Positions 17,200 to 27,090 of a stretch of 64,000 nucleotides of DNA are shown in pieces. The notes under the pieces are model-generated. The model saw only the letters and a program-made list of their open reading frames with translations, was not told the origin of the DNA and ran no database searches. Position 1 is the stretch's first letter, and every line of letters begins with the position of its first letter. The DNA is from Pseudomonadota bacterium. Its GTDB lineage: Bacteria; Pseudomonadota; Gammaproteobacteria; Pseudomonadales; Pseudohongiellaceae. The DNA is taken from NCBI GenBank assembly GCA_027623555.1, contig JAQBSZ010000003.1, positions 51,082-115,081 on the forward strand, read 5' to 3'. The translations under genes were made by a program, and so were the position numbers.

Positions 17200-19329
17200 C
17201 TAGGGTTCCAGCGGCGCTTCTGCCATCGCCTGGATCAGGTCGATCAACCCTTCGATGTCCCTGAGATCGGCAATCTCTGCCGGCGAGTGACTGTAACGAC
17301 CGGGCCAGGACAGGCCGGCATTGGGTACTCCGTAAATCGTAAACGTAGTGCCGTCGGTGCCACCCTGGGTCAATCCATACTGGGCATCGATAACGGCCTC
17401 GGCAGCGATACGGCGATTACGATCCAGTTCATAGGGAGTCGCCATGCTGGCATTTTCAATCGAGCGCAGCACAGGGCCGTCGCCCAGCGGTGCATAGGCG
17501 AAGTGCGGAGACTCCAGAGGAGTATCGGAGGTAACGAAGGTATCGATACTGTAGACACGGCGCGTACGCATATGGAGTTTACTGGCAAGTTCGGCTGCGC
17601 CATTCAGCCCGCCCTCTTCGCGTACCGACCAGGCGAAGATGACCCGGTTGGGCAAACCAGCAGGGTCGATCCGCTGTAACGCCAGCAACAGAGAAGTACT
17701 ACCTACCCGGTCATCGAGTGACCGGGAGGCGTAACGATAAGGACCGAGCCGATGCCCTTCTTTATAACCGGTGATGCCCATGCCGATGCGCACGCCCAGC
17801 GCGGCCAATTGCTCCGAATTCATGCCAAACCAGGCTTGCACCGAGTCCGGCTGTTTCTGTTGCGGGTCAGCGCGATTCAGAAACACGCCACGAAGTTCAG
17901 GTGCTTCCGGTTGGGACTCGATGTTGATAAACGGATCGAGTTGCATTAAGGCGGGCTGGCCTTCCCAGGCAGTGGCAACCGCACCACCGAGTCTGCGAAG
18001 ATTCACCAGGCCGCTCGCCTCGATGGTTTCAATCTCGTAGCCCACCTCGTCCATGTGTGCCACAAACACGGTTGCCTGGCTTACCGGACCGAACTCGACC
18101 CAGAGGTTGCCGATGTCATCTACCTGGGCGATCTCCCTGGCCCAATCCGGCATGGCGTCATAGACGAGGTTGCGAATCGGCCCTTCGTGACCCGGAACGG
18201 CGGATCGCTCGGCCAGGTCATCGAGTTGCCGTTCGATATCGATCAGGCGGTTCACGTTCTGCGCCGACCCCCATCGACTAAGCACGCCATTGAGAACCTC
18301 AGTTTGTGCGGGCGCCTCAATCCAGTCCGGCATGGCGGCTGAGGAGTCTATTGCGCTGACCAGCGCCTGCAGTAGTTGATTGGCAGCGGCGAGCTCGACT
18401 CGCTCCATTAGCGCATCGGCATTGCTGACCCGAGGTGTGAGTAAGCGCACGCCGTTGGGACTACGGCTGGAAATGCCGGTGGGATTCTGATCGCGAAGGA
18501 TCGTGTCGATGCGTGCGCCGAGTTCAGTTACCACTGCGTTGCGAAATTCCGCCGCGCCGGGCGCGAGTACGATCAAGTCATCGACCCGTGCGTCTCCGAC
18601 CAGGGAGGCGGCGAGCCCGACCCACCCGAACACCTGCTGCACACTGAGCACATACTTCGTGCTGTAGTCCGGCCCGCTGATACCGGCCTCGGCCGCCGCC
18701 ATCAATGCCGCGCAACCGGTACGCGCGCCGGCTCTGGGTCCCGCCACTTCATCAGCATAAAACCAGGCAGGCAAGTTTCTAATAACCGGGTCGAGTAATC
18801 CGATACCCATCGCCGCGACTGCATCGCTGGATTCCGCGCCCACATCCAGCCAGAGGTCATCTTGAGTAATGATGGCCGTTTCGTTGCGGTGCTGGGCGGC
18901 GAAATGTCCATTCGCTATCGCCGAGACGCCGACCAGAGGTCCGCTTCGCGTTAGAATTCGCAGGTGCTGCCCTTCGTGGGCCTGATCCCAAAGTGGGTGA
19001 CGTGACCCGCCTCCAATACGATGCAGGCGCAGGTAGCCATCATCGGTTATCTGACTCACCGCGTAAGAAAAGGCATCGAGAGCACAGGCCACCACCCGTC
19101 GTTGCGGCCCCGACCCGACCAGCTTGGCAAGATTGCCGTAGTGGTCCCTTTCCCAGCCGCTGAAATTATCCAGTATTGCCTGGGTGGCCAGGTGCTCATG
19201 GCCAGTGGGCGCGTCAAGTGCAATCCATCCAGCGATTCGGGACACATCGGCATCCTGAGCATTAGCCTGGCAGGTAAGCGCTGCGCCACACAGACCGACT
19301 AGCAATATCCTGTTAGGAGTTATTTTCAT
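17200..19329 (-). CDS. Exported M42-like peptidase with two tandem catalytic modules
   Basis: A roughly 709-residue exported zinc aminopeptidase-like protein (M42/M20/M28 clan). The ATG at 19329 begins a signal peptide (MKITPNRILLVGLCGAALTC); the track's earlier TTG at 19347 overlaps the upstream stop and is less likely. Two halves repeat the same plan. The C-terminal half keeps catalytic motifs: VPGHEGPIRNLVYD, AHMDEVGYEI near residue 425, RSLDDRVGS, SVREEGGLNGA, YSIDTF and YSHSPAEIADL. The N-terminal half has the matching opening APTGHEHLATQAILD, but the metal histidine is lost (ACALDAFSYAV) and the LDDRVG equivalent is degenerate (GPRAGARTG). So one half is probably active and one structural or regulatory. 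It may be coupled to the PQQ dehydrogenase gene upstream. Confidence 0.83.
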   Translation of the reverse strand: MKITPNRILLVGLCGAALTCQANAQDADVSRIAGWIALDAPTGHEHLATQAILDNFSGWERDHYGNLAKLVGSGPQRRVVACALDAFSYAVSQITDDGYLRLHRIGGGSRHPLWDQAHEGQHLRILTRSGPLVGVSAIANGHFAAQHRNETAIITQDDLWLDVGAESSDAVAAMGIGLLDPVIRNLPAWFYADEVAGPRAGARTGCAALMAAAEAGISGPDYSTKYVLSVQQVFGWVGLAASLVGDARVDDLIVLAPGAAEFRNAVVTELGARIDTILRDQNPTGISSRSPNGVRLLTPRVSNADALMERVELAAANQLLQALVSAIDSSAAMPDWIEAPAQTEVLNGVLSRWGSAQNVNRLIDIERQLDDLAERSAVPGHEGPIRNLVYDAMPDWAREIAQVDDIGNLWVEFGPVSQATVFVAHMDEVGYEIETIEASGLVNLRRLGGAVATAWEGQPALMQLDPFINIESQPEAPELRGVFLNRADPQQKQPDSVQAWFGMNSEQLAALGVRIGMGITGYKEGHRLGPYRYASRSLDDRVGSTSLLLALQRIDPAGLPNRVIFAWSVREEGGLNGAAELASKLHMRTRRVYSIDTFVTSDTPLESPHFAYAPLGDGPVLRSIENASMATPYELDRNRRIAAEAVIDAQYGLTQGGTDGTTFTIYGVPNAGLSWPGRYSHSPAEIADLRDIEGLIDLIQAMAEAPLEP

Positions 19330-19343
19330 GACAGTTTCACGAA

Positions 19344-21704
19344 TCAATCCGGCAATCGGTAGGCAATGATGTATCCGCCCTCTGGATCTTCTTGATCAGG
19401 AGGCAGGGTGGCGAATCCGGCACCGGATCCCGTGGTTTGGTTGTACACGGGTATCGTAACCACGACAGTCTGTTTACCGGTCGGCGACAGATAGCTCATT
19501 GGCGTCGCACTGGCCAGGTACGGGAGTGGATTACTCCACAATTCTCTTCCGTTTAAGATGTCGGTAGCGCGAATGGTATTGTCATAGGTCGAAGCGCTGA
19601 ATATCAGACCCCCGGCTGTCGTGACCGTACCACCAATCTGGGGCGTGCCGACACTGATCGGTAGGAACGTCTTTAAACCCAGCGGCCCGATGTCTTTTGC
19701 CAGGCCGATGGGTTTCTCCCAGAGCAAAGAGCGAGTCTCCAGATCGATAGCGGCCAACACACCATAGGGCGGTTGATTGCAGGGCACGCCCAATGGTGAC
19801 ACGAAGCGAATGGTCGTGTGCGAATAAGGTGTACCGAGTTGATTTCCCGGCACGCCTTCCGGTAATTCATCGCGCGGAATCAGGGTAAGCTGATTACCGA
19901 CCAGCATGGGATTCACCACCATGATGTTGTTCACCTGGTCCACGCTGACGCTGCCCCAGTTGTGACCGCCCGCATTGCCGGGAAACTGCAGGATAGTATC
20001 GGTGCCAGGCACCGTGAAATGCCCTTCGTAGCGCATCTTCCGGAATGCGATGCGGCACATCATCTGGTCCCAGGGGGTGATGCCCCACATCTTGGCCTCG
20101 GTGAGGTCGGCGCGGAAATTCGGCAGGTCCATAGTAAAGGGCTGGGTAGCCGCCGCGTAGTCTTCCGGCACTCCGCCGTCGGTGGGTACCGGCAGTTCCT
20201 GGATATCGAAGATGGGCTCGCCCGTTTCGCGATTGAGCACGAACACCTCAGATCGCTTGGTAGGCACCAGCACTGCCTTGACCTTCTCGCCGTTGTCACC
20301 GGGCAGATCGATTAGCACGGGTTGAGCGGGCACGTCCCAGTCCCACAGGTCATGGTGCACTGTCTGATAAACCCAGCGCGGTTCACCAGTCTCGCCATCG
20401 ATGGCAACCACGGAACTGGCATACTGCTCACTGGCCTCCATGCGGTAGCCACCAAAATAATCCGGCGTCTCATTGCCGGTGGGGGCGTAGATCAATCCGA
20501 GTTCTTCATCGACACTGAAGATGCTCCATACATTCGGTGTGCCGCGCGTATAGACCTCGCCCCGCAGGGGTTGAGTATGGATGCCCGGCCGGCCCATATC
20601 CCAGGCCCAGGCAAATTCACCGGTCAGTGCATCGAAGGCACGCACTACACCGGAAGGCTCACCGACACTCTGATTATCAAGCACCCATCCCCCGACCACG
20701 GCATTGCCGCGCACGATTCCCGGCGGTGAAGTCTGAAAATTAAAGATCTGTGGGTCGTTGCCCATGTTTTCCTTCAGATCTACTTCACCGAGGTTGCCAA
20801 ATTGCACACAGCGCTCACCGGTTAATGCATCGACAGCAATCAGTCGGGTATCGACAGTGGCAGTAAGGATGCGTTGCTGACATTCACCGGCGTATTCTGC
20901 TGGCGCCTCAAAATAGGAGACGCCACGACAGGCTGTGGAGAAGTATCGGAAGCCCCCACCACCGGCATTCTCAGAATTAATCAGCGGATCGAATTGCCAG
21001 GCAAGCTCACCGCTTTCCGCATCGAGCGCGATAATGACGTTACCGCCGGCACACACATACAACAGTTCTCCGACTTGCAGTGGCGTTGCCTTGAATGCAC
21101 CACCCACACCGGTACGATAAGTCCACGCCACTTCCAGGTCTTGCACGGTGTCGCGATTTATCTGCTCCAGGGGTGAGTAGCGGGAGCCACCGAGTGTATT
21201 GCCATAAGACGGCCAGTCGGATTGGGTGTTAACGGTGTTGATGCCGCTGCGTGCGGTTAACGGATTAACGTTCCAGCCGCTGCCGGCAATGAACACGCCT
21301 ATCGTAATCAGTGCCACGAAGACGGCTACACCTTGGGACACTGTGGACTGAAACAGCGGCGGTGGCTTGCCGTTGTGAAGTGAGTTTCTCAACCACGGTG
21401 TCAGGAACCACAGTCCGATCGCGGCCAGGGGAAGAATCCGCGGAGCCAACGCCCAGAGGTTGGTGCCCGACTCAAGAAATGCCCACGCCACGGTGGCAAC
21501 CAGCAGTCCACCATAGATCACCGACCCCATCGAATCGGCAACCCACAAGCGTCTACCGGAAGCCACCAACAAGATACCGGCGAGCAGGTAATAGAAAGAC
21601 CCGCCCAGGAACACGAGCTGCACACCACCCAGGATCAATGGCGCTGCGATGACGAAAAGGAATATCGGGAAGATACGGGGTGGCCCTATGTTGTCAGTGT
21701 TCAT
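19344..21704 (-). CDS. Membrane-bound PQQ-dependent dehydrogenase (GCD-like), copy 2
   Basis: A 786-residue quinoprotein of the membrane-bound glucose/quinate/shikimate dehydrogenase family. About five N-terminal membrane helices (residues 10-150) anchor it. A periplasmic eight-bladed PQQ propeller follows, with DWPSYGNTLGGSRYSPL at its start and repeated tryptophan-docking strands such as LYVCAGGNVIIALDAESGEL. Electrons normally go to ubiquinone. It ends in GGYIIAYRLPD. The neighbouring gene at 21733 has the same length and layout and is a tandem paralogue. It ends next to the M42-like gene. The sugar or alcohol substrate cannot be predicted. Confidence 0.92.
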   Translation of the reverse strand: MNTDNIGPPRIFPIFLFVIAAPLILGGVQLVFLGGSFYYLLAGILLVASGRRLWVADSMGSVIYGGLLVATVAWAFLESGTNLWALAPRILPLAAIGLWFLTPWLRNSLHNGKPPPLFQSTVSQGVAVFVALITIGVFIAGSGWNVNPLTARSGINTVNTQSDWPSYGNTLGGSRYSPLEQINRDTVQDLEVAWTYRTGVGGAFKATPLQVGELLYVCAGGNVIIALDAESGELAWQFDPLINSENAGGGGFRYFSTACRGVSYFEAPAEYAGECQQRILTATVDTRLIAVDALTGERCVQFGNLGEVDLKENMGNDPQIFNFQTSPPGIVRGNAVVGGWVLDNQSVGEPSGVVRAFDALTGEFAWAWDMGRPGIHTQPLRGEVYTRGTPNVWSIFSVDEELGLIYAPTGNETPDYFGGYRMEASEQYASSVVAIDGETGEPRWVYQTVHHDLWDWDVPAQPVLIDLPGDNGEKVKAVLVPTKRSEVFVLNRETGEPIFDIQELPVPTDGGVPEDYAAATQPFTMDLPNFRADLTEAKMWGITPWDQMMCRIAFRKMRYEGHFTVPGTDTILQFPGNAGGHNWGSVSVDQVNNIMVVNPMLVGNQLTLIPRDELPEGVPGNQLGTPYSHTTIRFVSPLGVPCNQPPYGVLAAIDLETRSLLWEKPIGLAKDIGPLGLKTFLPISVGTPQIGGTVTTAGGLIFSASTYDNTIRATDILNGRELWSNPLPYLASATPMSYLSPTGKQTVVVTIPVYNQTTGSGAGFATLPPDQEDPEGGYIIAYRLPD

Positions 21705-21732
21705 TGTTCTGGCCTCGCTTGAGTAAATTTAT

Positions 21733-24093
21733 TCAGTCTGGCAATCGATATGCCATGATATAGCCGCCGAGTGGATCTTCATTCTCCGGCACCGTCACCC
21801 GTGCCGCGACGGCGGAATTGGTATTGTAGACTGGCACCGTTACGATCAGGGTCTGCTTGCCAGATTGCGGTGCCCGATAAACCATCGGCGTGGCATGGGC
21901 AGACCAGGGCAATGGCGCCGACCACAGTTCCTCGCCGTTCTCGACACGGATGGCACGTACCGTGTTGTCGAATGCGCCGGAATGGAAGATCAGCCCGCCG
22001 GCGGTGATGACTGTGCCACCCATCTGGGGTGTGCCGACAGTCACGGGCAACCGGGTGGGAATGGCCCAGGGTCCAGACTCCTTCGCGGTACCGATCGGTC
22101 GCTTCCACAGCACTTCCAGTGTCACCAGATCAACCAGTGCCAGCACCCCGTAGGGAGGCTCGAAACAGGGAATCTCCAACGGCGAAATGAACCGCGAGGT
22201 AGCATGGGCGTAAGGCGTCCCGAGCTGGTTACCCTGCGCACCTGCCGGCAATTCGCTGCGTGGAATCAGGCGCTGTATGTTCGCCATCAATAAAGGATTG
22301 GCTACCAGCAGATGGTTCGCTTCGTCGACACTGATGCTGCCCCAGTTAAAACCGCCGGAATTGCCAGGATGGTACAGGCTCCAGTCGGTACCCGGTGGCG
22401 TGAAGTGTCCCTCATAGCGGAGCTTCTTGTATTCGATGCGGCACCACAGCTGGTCATAGGGTGTGATGCCCCACATGTCCGCCTCGCTGAGATCGGGTCC
22501 GCGAAAGTCTGGAAACAGGGAGAATGGCTGGGTGGGTGACAGCCATTCCTCGGCTACCTTGCCCTGCTGTGGAACCGGGCGTTCCTCGACGCCGGCTATG
22601 GGCTCCCCGTTGACCCGGTTCAGCATGAAAATCTCGCCACGTTTGGTCGGCGCCAGCAGGGCGGGAATGATCTCGCCGTTGGGGCCTGGAATATCGATGA
22701 GTGTCGGCTGGGAGGGAATGTCATAGTCCCAGATGTCATGATGTACAGTTTGAAACGACCAGCGCAGTGACCCGTCACGGCCATCGAGAGCGACGATGGC
22801 TGCTGAGAATTGTTCCGACACATCCAGGCGCTGGGCGCCGAAAAAATCCGGCGTCTCGTTGCCGGTTGGAGCGAATACCATCTCCCGCTCTTCATCGACA
22901 CTGAACAGGCTCCACACGTTCGGTGTAGCGCGGGTGTATTCCTCACCTTCGGCGGGCTCGGAATTAATTCCGGGCCGACCCATGTCCCAGGCCCAGGCAA
23001 AATCGCCGCTTATGGCGTTGAAGGCGCGAATGACTCCAGAGGGTTCCCCCACTGTCATGTTGTCACGCACCCAACCGCCGATGACAGCGTTACCGCTGAC
23101 TATGGCTGGCGGCGAAGTCAGCATGTAGGAAATAGGGACACCTGTCCCCATACCAACGGAGAGATCGACCTCGCCCTCATAACCGAAGCTGATACAGGGT
23201 TGGCCATTCCTGGCATCCAGTGCGATCAGACGCGCATCGGTGGTGGCAGTCAAGGTGCGCTGCTGGCATTCACCCCGGTAGGATTCCGGCGCCTGGTAAT
23301 AGGTCACCGCCCGGCATCCCGTCCGGTAGTAACGGCCGCCGCTGGCATTGATGACCTCTTCGGGTATTTGCGGGTCGTATTGCCAGCGCCGTTCACCGGA
23401 TTCTGCATCGAGAGCAATTACCACGTTTGAGCCAGCACAGACATACAGCAGATCATCCACTTGAATCGGGGTGCCTTTCAATGATCCGCCAATGGCGGTG
23501 CGGTAAGTCCAGGCCAGTTCAAGATCGCCTACCGTGTCGGGATTGATCTGATCCATGGGGGAATAGCGGGACCCGGCACGGGTGTTGCCGTAGGCTGGCC
23601 AGTCGGTGTTCGAATTAACTCTAGTCTGGCCCGCCCTGTCGGGAACAGGATTCACGGTGTAGCTCGATCCAGCCGCCAGCACAAAGACCACACCAATGGC
23701 GACAAAAACCGCGATACCACGCACGACAACGGAAGAATGCAATGGAGAGACTTGCGGGCCATAAAGAGAACGTCTCAACCAGGGAGTAAGCAACCAGAGC
23801 CCGAGAACCGCCATTGGCAAGATGCGCGGTGCCAGCGCCCAGGGATCTACACCAGCTTCCTGGAACGACCAGACGATGGTGCCGAACAGCAACATCCCGT
23901 AGAGCCAGGACCCAACAATACTGCCTCGCCACAGCATGAAGGCGCTGAGCAGTAGCATGACGGAAGCGAGCAGATAGTAGCTCGAACCACCGAGTTGATT
24001 AAGCTGCCAACCCATCACTGTAAAAGGAAGGGCCAGCAATACCAGGAGAATCGGAAACAGACGTGGTGGTCGCACGCCCCGGTTGGCAGTCAT
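21733..24093 (-). CDS. Membrane-bound PQQ-dependent dehydrogenase (GCD-like), copy 1
   Basis: A 786-residue membrane quinoprotein, same family and architecture as the gene downstream: about five N-terminal membrane helices, then the propeller beginning DWPAYGNTRAGSRYSPM, the docking strand LYVCAGSNVVIALDAESGER, and an end block GGYIMAYRLPD. The two copies align end to end with many substitutions, so the duplication is old and the enzymes may differ in substrate. They are 28 bases apart on the minus strand, the second followed closely by the peptidase, which suggests one transcript. PQQ must come from the cell or the medium, as no pqq genes are in this window. Confidence 0.92.
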   Translation of the reverse strand: MTANRGVRPPRLFPILLVLLALPFTVMGWQLNQLGGSSYYLLASVMLLLSAFMLWRGSIVGSWLYGMLLFGTIVWSFQEAGVDPWALAPRILPMAVLGLWLLTPWLRRSLYGPQVSPLHSSVVVRGIAVFVAIGVVFVLAAGSSYTVNPVPDRAGQTRVNSNTDWPAYGNTRAGSRYSPMDQINPDTVGDLELAWTYRTAIGGSLKGTPIQVDDLLYVCAGSNVVIALDAESGERRWQYDPQIPEEVINASGGRYYRTGCRAVTYYQAPESYRGECQQRTLTATTDARLIALDARNGQPCISFGYEGEVDLSVGMGTGVPISYMLTSPPAIVSGNAVIGGWVRDNMTVGEPSGVIRAFNAISGDFAWAWDMGRPGINSEPAEGEEYTRATPNVWSLFSVDEEREMVFAPTGNETPDFFGAQRLDVSEQFSAAIVALDGRDGSLRWSFQTVHHDIWDYDIPSQPTLIDIPGPNGEIIPALLAPTKRGEIFMLNRVNGEPIAGVEERPVPQQGKVAEEWLSPTQPFSLFPDFRGPDLSEADMWGITPYDQLWCRIEYKKLRYEGHFTPPGTDWSLYHPGNSGGFNWGSISVDEANHLLVANPLLMANIQRLIPRSELPAGAQGNQLGTPYAHATSRFISPLEIPCFEPPYGVLALVDLVTLEVLWKRPIGTAKESGPWAIPTRLPVTVGTPQMGGTVITAGGLIFHSGAFDNTVRAIRVENGEELWSAPLPWSAHATPMVYRAPQSGKQTLIVTVPVYNTNSAVAARVTVPENEDPLGGYIMAYRLPD

Positions 24094-24228
24094 TCAAAGC
24101 ACGCCCTTTGTTTTCGGTGCACGGATTACTGGCTGCCTACTTCAAGCAGCAGGTGCACCTGCTTCTTTATTATGCAGTGACTATAGTACAGATTCCGGGG
24201 GGTGGCTATGGCGCCGCCGTGCCCGAAC

Positions 24229-24897
24229 TCACCAGATACCGGGGACCAGACGCCAGCGAATCCGCTGGGTGTATTCGCTATAGCCATCCAGGTCTCGGTG
24301 CAGGACCAACTCTTCATTCAATATACGAAAGATCAGGGCAAACGGTACTACCGCCACGGCCAGGTAGGCCCACCAGGAACCGAGGGCGATGGGTGTGGCG
24401 ACATACATGAGCAGAAAACCTGCGTACATGGGGTGGCGAACCAGAGCGTAGGGGCCGCAATCGATGACTCGTTGGTTCTGCTCCACTTCGATGGTGCGCG
24501 CGGCGAAGCTGTTCACCTTCATTACATAGATCATGAACAGGTAGCCCAACAGCATCATGGCGTCGCCGGCTAGTACCAACCACACCGGTATCTCGGACCA
24601 GCCGAAGCGCTTGTCAAAGCCGGGAATCATGAAGATGGCGAGCACGGAGATAATCAGGATGGCGACCACGCGTTGCTGGGTTGCTTCCCTCTCGCTGGTC
24701 TTCATCCGGCGCTCCAGAACTTCCGGGGCATTCCTGAGAAAATAGATCAGGCCAATAAACATCGGTACTAACAGTATCCCGAAATAGGCATAGACCTGCC
24801 AGAAGTCTAAAGTTCCCGCTGGCCATAGCACCAGCAGCCCAATTCCCAGTGGGAGCATGGCGAGCCTGATCAGGATGCGTGTTAGAAGTGATTTCAT
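24229..24897 (-). CDS. Isoprenylcysteine carboxyl methyltransferase-family membrane protein
   Basis: A 222-residue integral membrane protein of the ICMT/PEMT-like methyltransferase group. It has about five membrane segments. The C-terminal SAM-binding signature is clear: CGPYALVRHPMYAGFLLMY, then later RILNEELVLHRDLDGYSEY and RWRLVPGIW. Bacterial members methylate small lipophilic substrates or have unknown roles; the eukaryotic prenyl-cysteine substrate is not implied. The gene starts 17 bases after trhO on the same strand, so the two are probably co-transcribed. Confidence 0.88.
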   Translation of the reverse strand: MKSLLTRILIRLAMLPLGIGLLVLWPAGTLDFWQVYAYFGILLVPMFIGLIYFLRNAPEVLERRMKTSEREATQQRVVAILIISVLAIFMIPGFDKRFGWSEIPVWLVLAGDAMMLLGYLFMIYVMKVNSFAARTIEVEQNQRVIDCGPYALVRHPMYAGFLLMYVATPIALGSWWAYLAVAVVPFALIFRILNEELVLHRDLDGYSEYTQRIRWRLVPGIW

Positions 24898-24914
24898 AGT
24901 AGGTTCTCTAAAGT

Positions 24915-25928
24915 TCAGCCTTTGGATTTCTCCAATGAGCGCTGCGCTTCCTTGAAGCGTAATTTTTCCCGTCGCCGTTGATCTATGGTCTGTTGCATGG
25001 GGTGACCGATATGATCTTCCCCGCGCTCTTTGGCCAGTTGCATCTGTCGCTCTCGCTCGGCATAGCGCTTCACCTGCTCTTTGCTGTGCTTGTCAAAACA
25101 ATGTGGACAGCTGACGCCGTGCTGGTAGTGCTCGCTGCTTTTATCCTGTTCCGTAATGGGCATGCGACAGGCATGACATTGGTCATAGTCGCCCCGTTCC
25201 AGCTTATGGTTCACGGTAACCCGATTATCGAAGACAAAACACTCGCCCTGCCATTTAGTCTGCTCTTCAGGTACCTCTTCCAGGTATTTCAAAATACCGC
25301 CTTGCAGATGGTAGACCTGCGCAAACCCCTGCTGCTTGAGATAGGCGGTCGATTTCTCACAGCGGATACCCCCGGTACAGAACATCGCCACCTTCTTATG
25401 GCGAGCCGGATCCAGGTGCTTCTTCACGTAGCCGGGAAACTCCCGAAAGGAATCGGTCTGCGGATTGACAGCATTTTCGAACGTACCGATTTTCACCTCA
25501 TACTTGTTACGGGTATCCAGAAGCAGCACATCGGGATCACTGATCAGGTCGTTCCAGTCTTGCGCACGAACATAGGTACCAGCGATATGATTCGGGTCAA
25601 TATCCTCCACACCCATGGTGACTATCTCTTTCTTAAGTTTCACCTTGGTGCGATAGAAAGGATTCTCATCGACATAGGATTCCTTGGTGGCCAAGCCCGC
25701 GAATCGCTCATCCTCGCCCAGCCAGTTCACCACAGCGTCGATCCCGGCGCGGGAACCGGCGATAGTGCCATTGATTCCTTCTGCCGCAAGCAACAGGGTA
25801 CCACGCACGCCATGCTGCAGCATGACCTTATGCAGGGGTACTCGAAAAGCTTCGAAGTCGGGAAATCTGGCGAATCGATACAGCGCGGACACCACCACGC
25901 CGTTCGCTGGGACAGCTGTGTCATTCAT
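24915..25928 (-). CDS. trhO: tRNA uridine-5-hydroxylase TrhO (rhodanese family, YceA)
   Basis: TrhO hydroxylates U34 of certain tRNAs to 5-hydroxyuridine using molecular oxygen. I place the start at the ATG at 25928, behind GGAAGAG, not at 25985. The order of parts is the N-terminal YceA domain ([22 protein letters not shown] near residue 50), then the rhodanese domain with [13 protein letters not shown] and the active-site loop [16 protein letters not shown], then a cysteine-rich C-terminal extension ([16 protein letters not shown]) and a basic tail. The catalytic cysteine is present. It heads a two-gene unit with the ICMT-like gene. Confidence 0.93.
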   Translation of the reverse strand: MNDTAVPANGVVVSALYRFARFPDFEAFRVPLHKVMLQHGVRGTLLLAAEGINGTIAGSRAGIDAVVNWLGEDERFAGLATKESYVDENPFYRTKVKLKKEIVTMGVEDIDPNHIAGTYVRAQDWNDLISDPDVLLLDTRNKYEVKIGTFENAVNPQTDSFREFPGYVKKHLDPARHKKVAMFCTGGIRCEKSTAYLKQQGFAQVYHLQGGILKYLEEVPEEQTKWQGECFVFDNRVTVNHKLERGDYDQCHACRMPITEQDKSSEHYQHGVSCPHCFDKHSKEQVKRYAERERQMQLAKERGEDHIGHPMQQTIDQRRREKLRFKEAQRSLEKSKG

Positions 25929-25985
25929 AACTCTTCCTCGTTGCCGCCCGGAACGTAAAACCGGCGCAAAGTTCTGGAAACGCAT

Positions 25986-26557
25986 ATTAATGCAGAATTC
26001 CTCCTAATGAAAATACCAAGATTACAATGGCGTCAACCGCCTACTGAACTGCAGGGCACATTTTTCTAATTGCGGGCACGCTTGCTGCACAATGACAGCT
26101 CACTTTCTTCAATTCTGAGAATAACCAGTCAGGAAAATAAAGCAGCTATCGGCCCTGTTCTACTTACAAAGATCACTGCTCATTACACTCTTACTGTGTA
26201 AATTTGCGCTTACAAAAAGAGCAGGACAGAAAGCTGGATACTCTAAAATTCTCGCTATACAGCGAATTATCGCTCCCTTTGTCAATTGTCAATCCCGAAA
26301 ATGATTAACTATTCAAGTGGTTAAAAGAAGAAAAGCTGAAGATAGGAGAAACCTCTTAACTAGAATGCGGGTTCTCGTATCCCAAAATACAGGGACCCCT
26401 CGCGTTGCCTATTCCTCTCAGCTGATATTTTTAACAAGCTGTTCCAATTCAGTCACTTGGGGAATAAACTCAGGAACCAGTAGGTGGTAAAGGGCGCATG
26501 CGCCATATACAAATGTTATGTTCCTCAATCGACATCAAGTGCAACCGGAATAGATAA
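25986..26557. other. Gene-free, AT-rich stretch at the edge of the accessory region
   Basis: About 570 bases with no supportable ORF or recognised RNA. It marks the change from housekeeping genes to the AT-richer accessory segment. I see a weak hairpin ATTCTCGC-TATA-CAGCGAAT near 26250 and nothing else. It may hold promoters for trhO and the cupin gene. Confidence 0.5.
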
Positions 26558-27055
26558 ATGAATCTAAGAATTTCTGTTTTCCTTTTGGTTCTTCCAATTT
26601 CAAGTCACGCAGCTGAAGGATTTATTCTTAAAGCTGGCGAAGGTGAAATTTTAGGCAATGGCATTGTGATAAAAGCATCACCCGCGATCGGCACACAACG
26701 ATCTATCATGGTTGAGCAGTCATTTCCTCTTGAAGGCTCAACCGGGTTGCATCTTCACGAGCAGGGAGACGAGCTATTTTATGTGGTATCTGGGCAAGGC
26801 TCTGCGACTCTTGGCGAATCGGAGTCTCCCATAGGACCTGGAGATGTAATTTTCGTCCCAGCTGGCTCAATTCACAGAATTCGCAATCTCGACTACGAAG
26901 AGCCCCTTGTAGTCGTCTTCTTCATGGATAGCCCTGAGCTGGTAGATCAGTTCAGAGAAATGCATGAGAAGGCAATGGAAAATCCGGACCGCCGCTTAAC
27001 ACTCGATGAGTGTACCCCGTCAGCACTAGTTGGACAGTTTAAGGTGATTGTCTAA
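26558..27055 (+). CDS. Secreted cupin protein, 3' end inside an IS3 end
   Basis: A 165-residue exported cupin. The signal peptide is MNLRISVFLLVLPISSHAAE. The two cupin motifs follow: GLHLHEQGDELFYVVSG (motif 1 metal ligands H, H, E) and GDVIFVPAGSIHRIRN (motif 2 histidine). Cupins bind metals or small ligands in a beta barrel; the function here is unknown. Its last codon and TAA stop lie in the terminal repeat of the IS3-family element that begins at about 27050, so the natural C terminus may have been altered by that insertion. Base use is AT-richer than in the flanking housekeeping genes, in keeping with an acquired segment. Confidence 0.8.
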   Translation: MNLRISVFLLVLPISSHAAEGFILKAGEGEILGNGIVIKASPAIGTQRSIMVEQSFPLEGSTGLHLHEQGDELFYVVSGQGSATLGESESPIGPGDVIFVPAGSIHRIRNLDYEEPLVVVFFMDSPELVDQFREMHEKAMENPDRRLTLDECTPSALVGQFKVIV

Positions 27056-27090
27056 GAGAGACTTTTCGTTCATCGTTAACCCAAGAGGAA

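Noticed and set aside
24978-25958. 326-residue plus-strand ORF opposite trhO
   Set aside because: Long but antisense to trhO, whose catalytic motifs are intact; its composition is that of a reverse-frame shadow.
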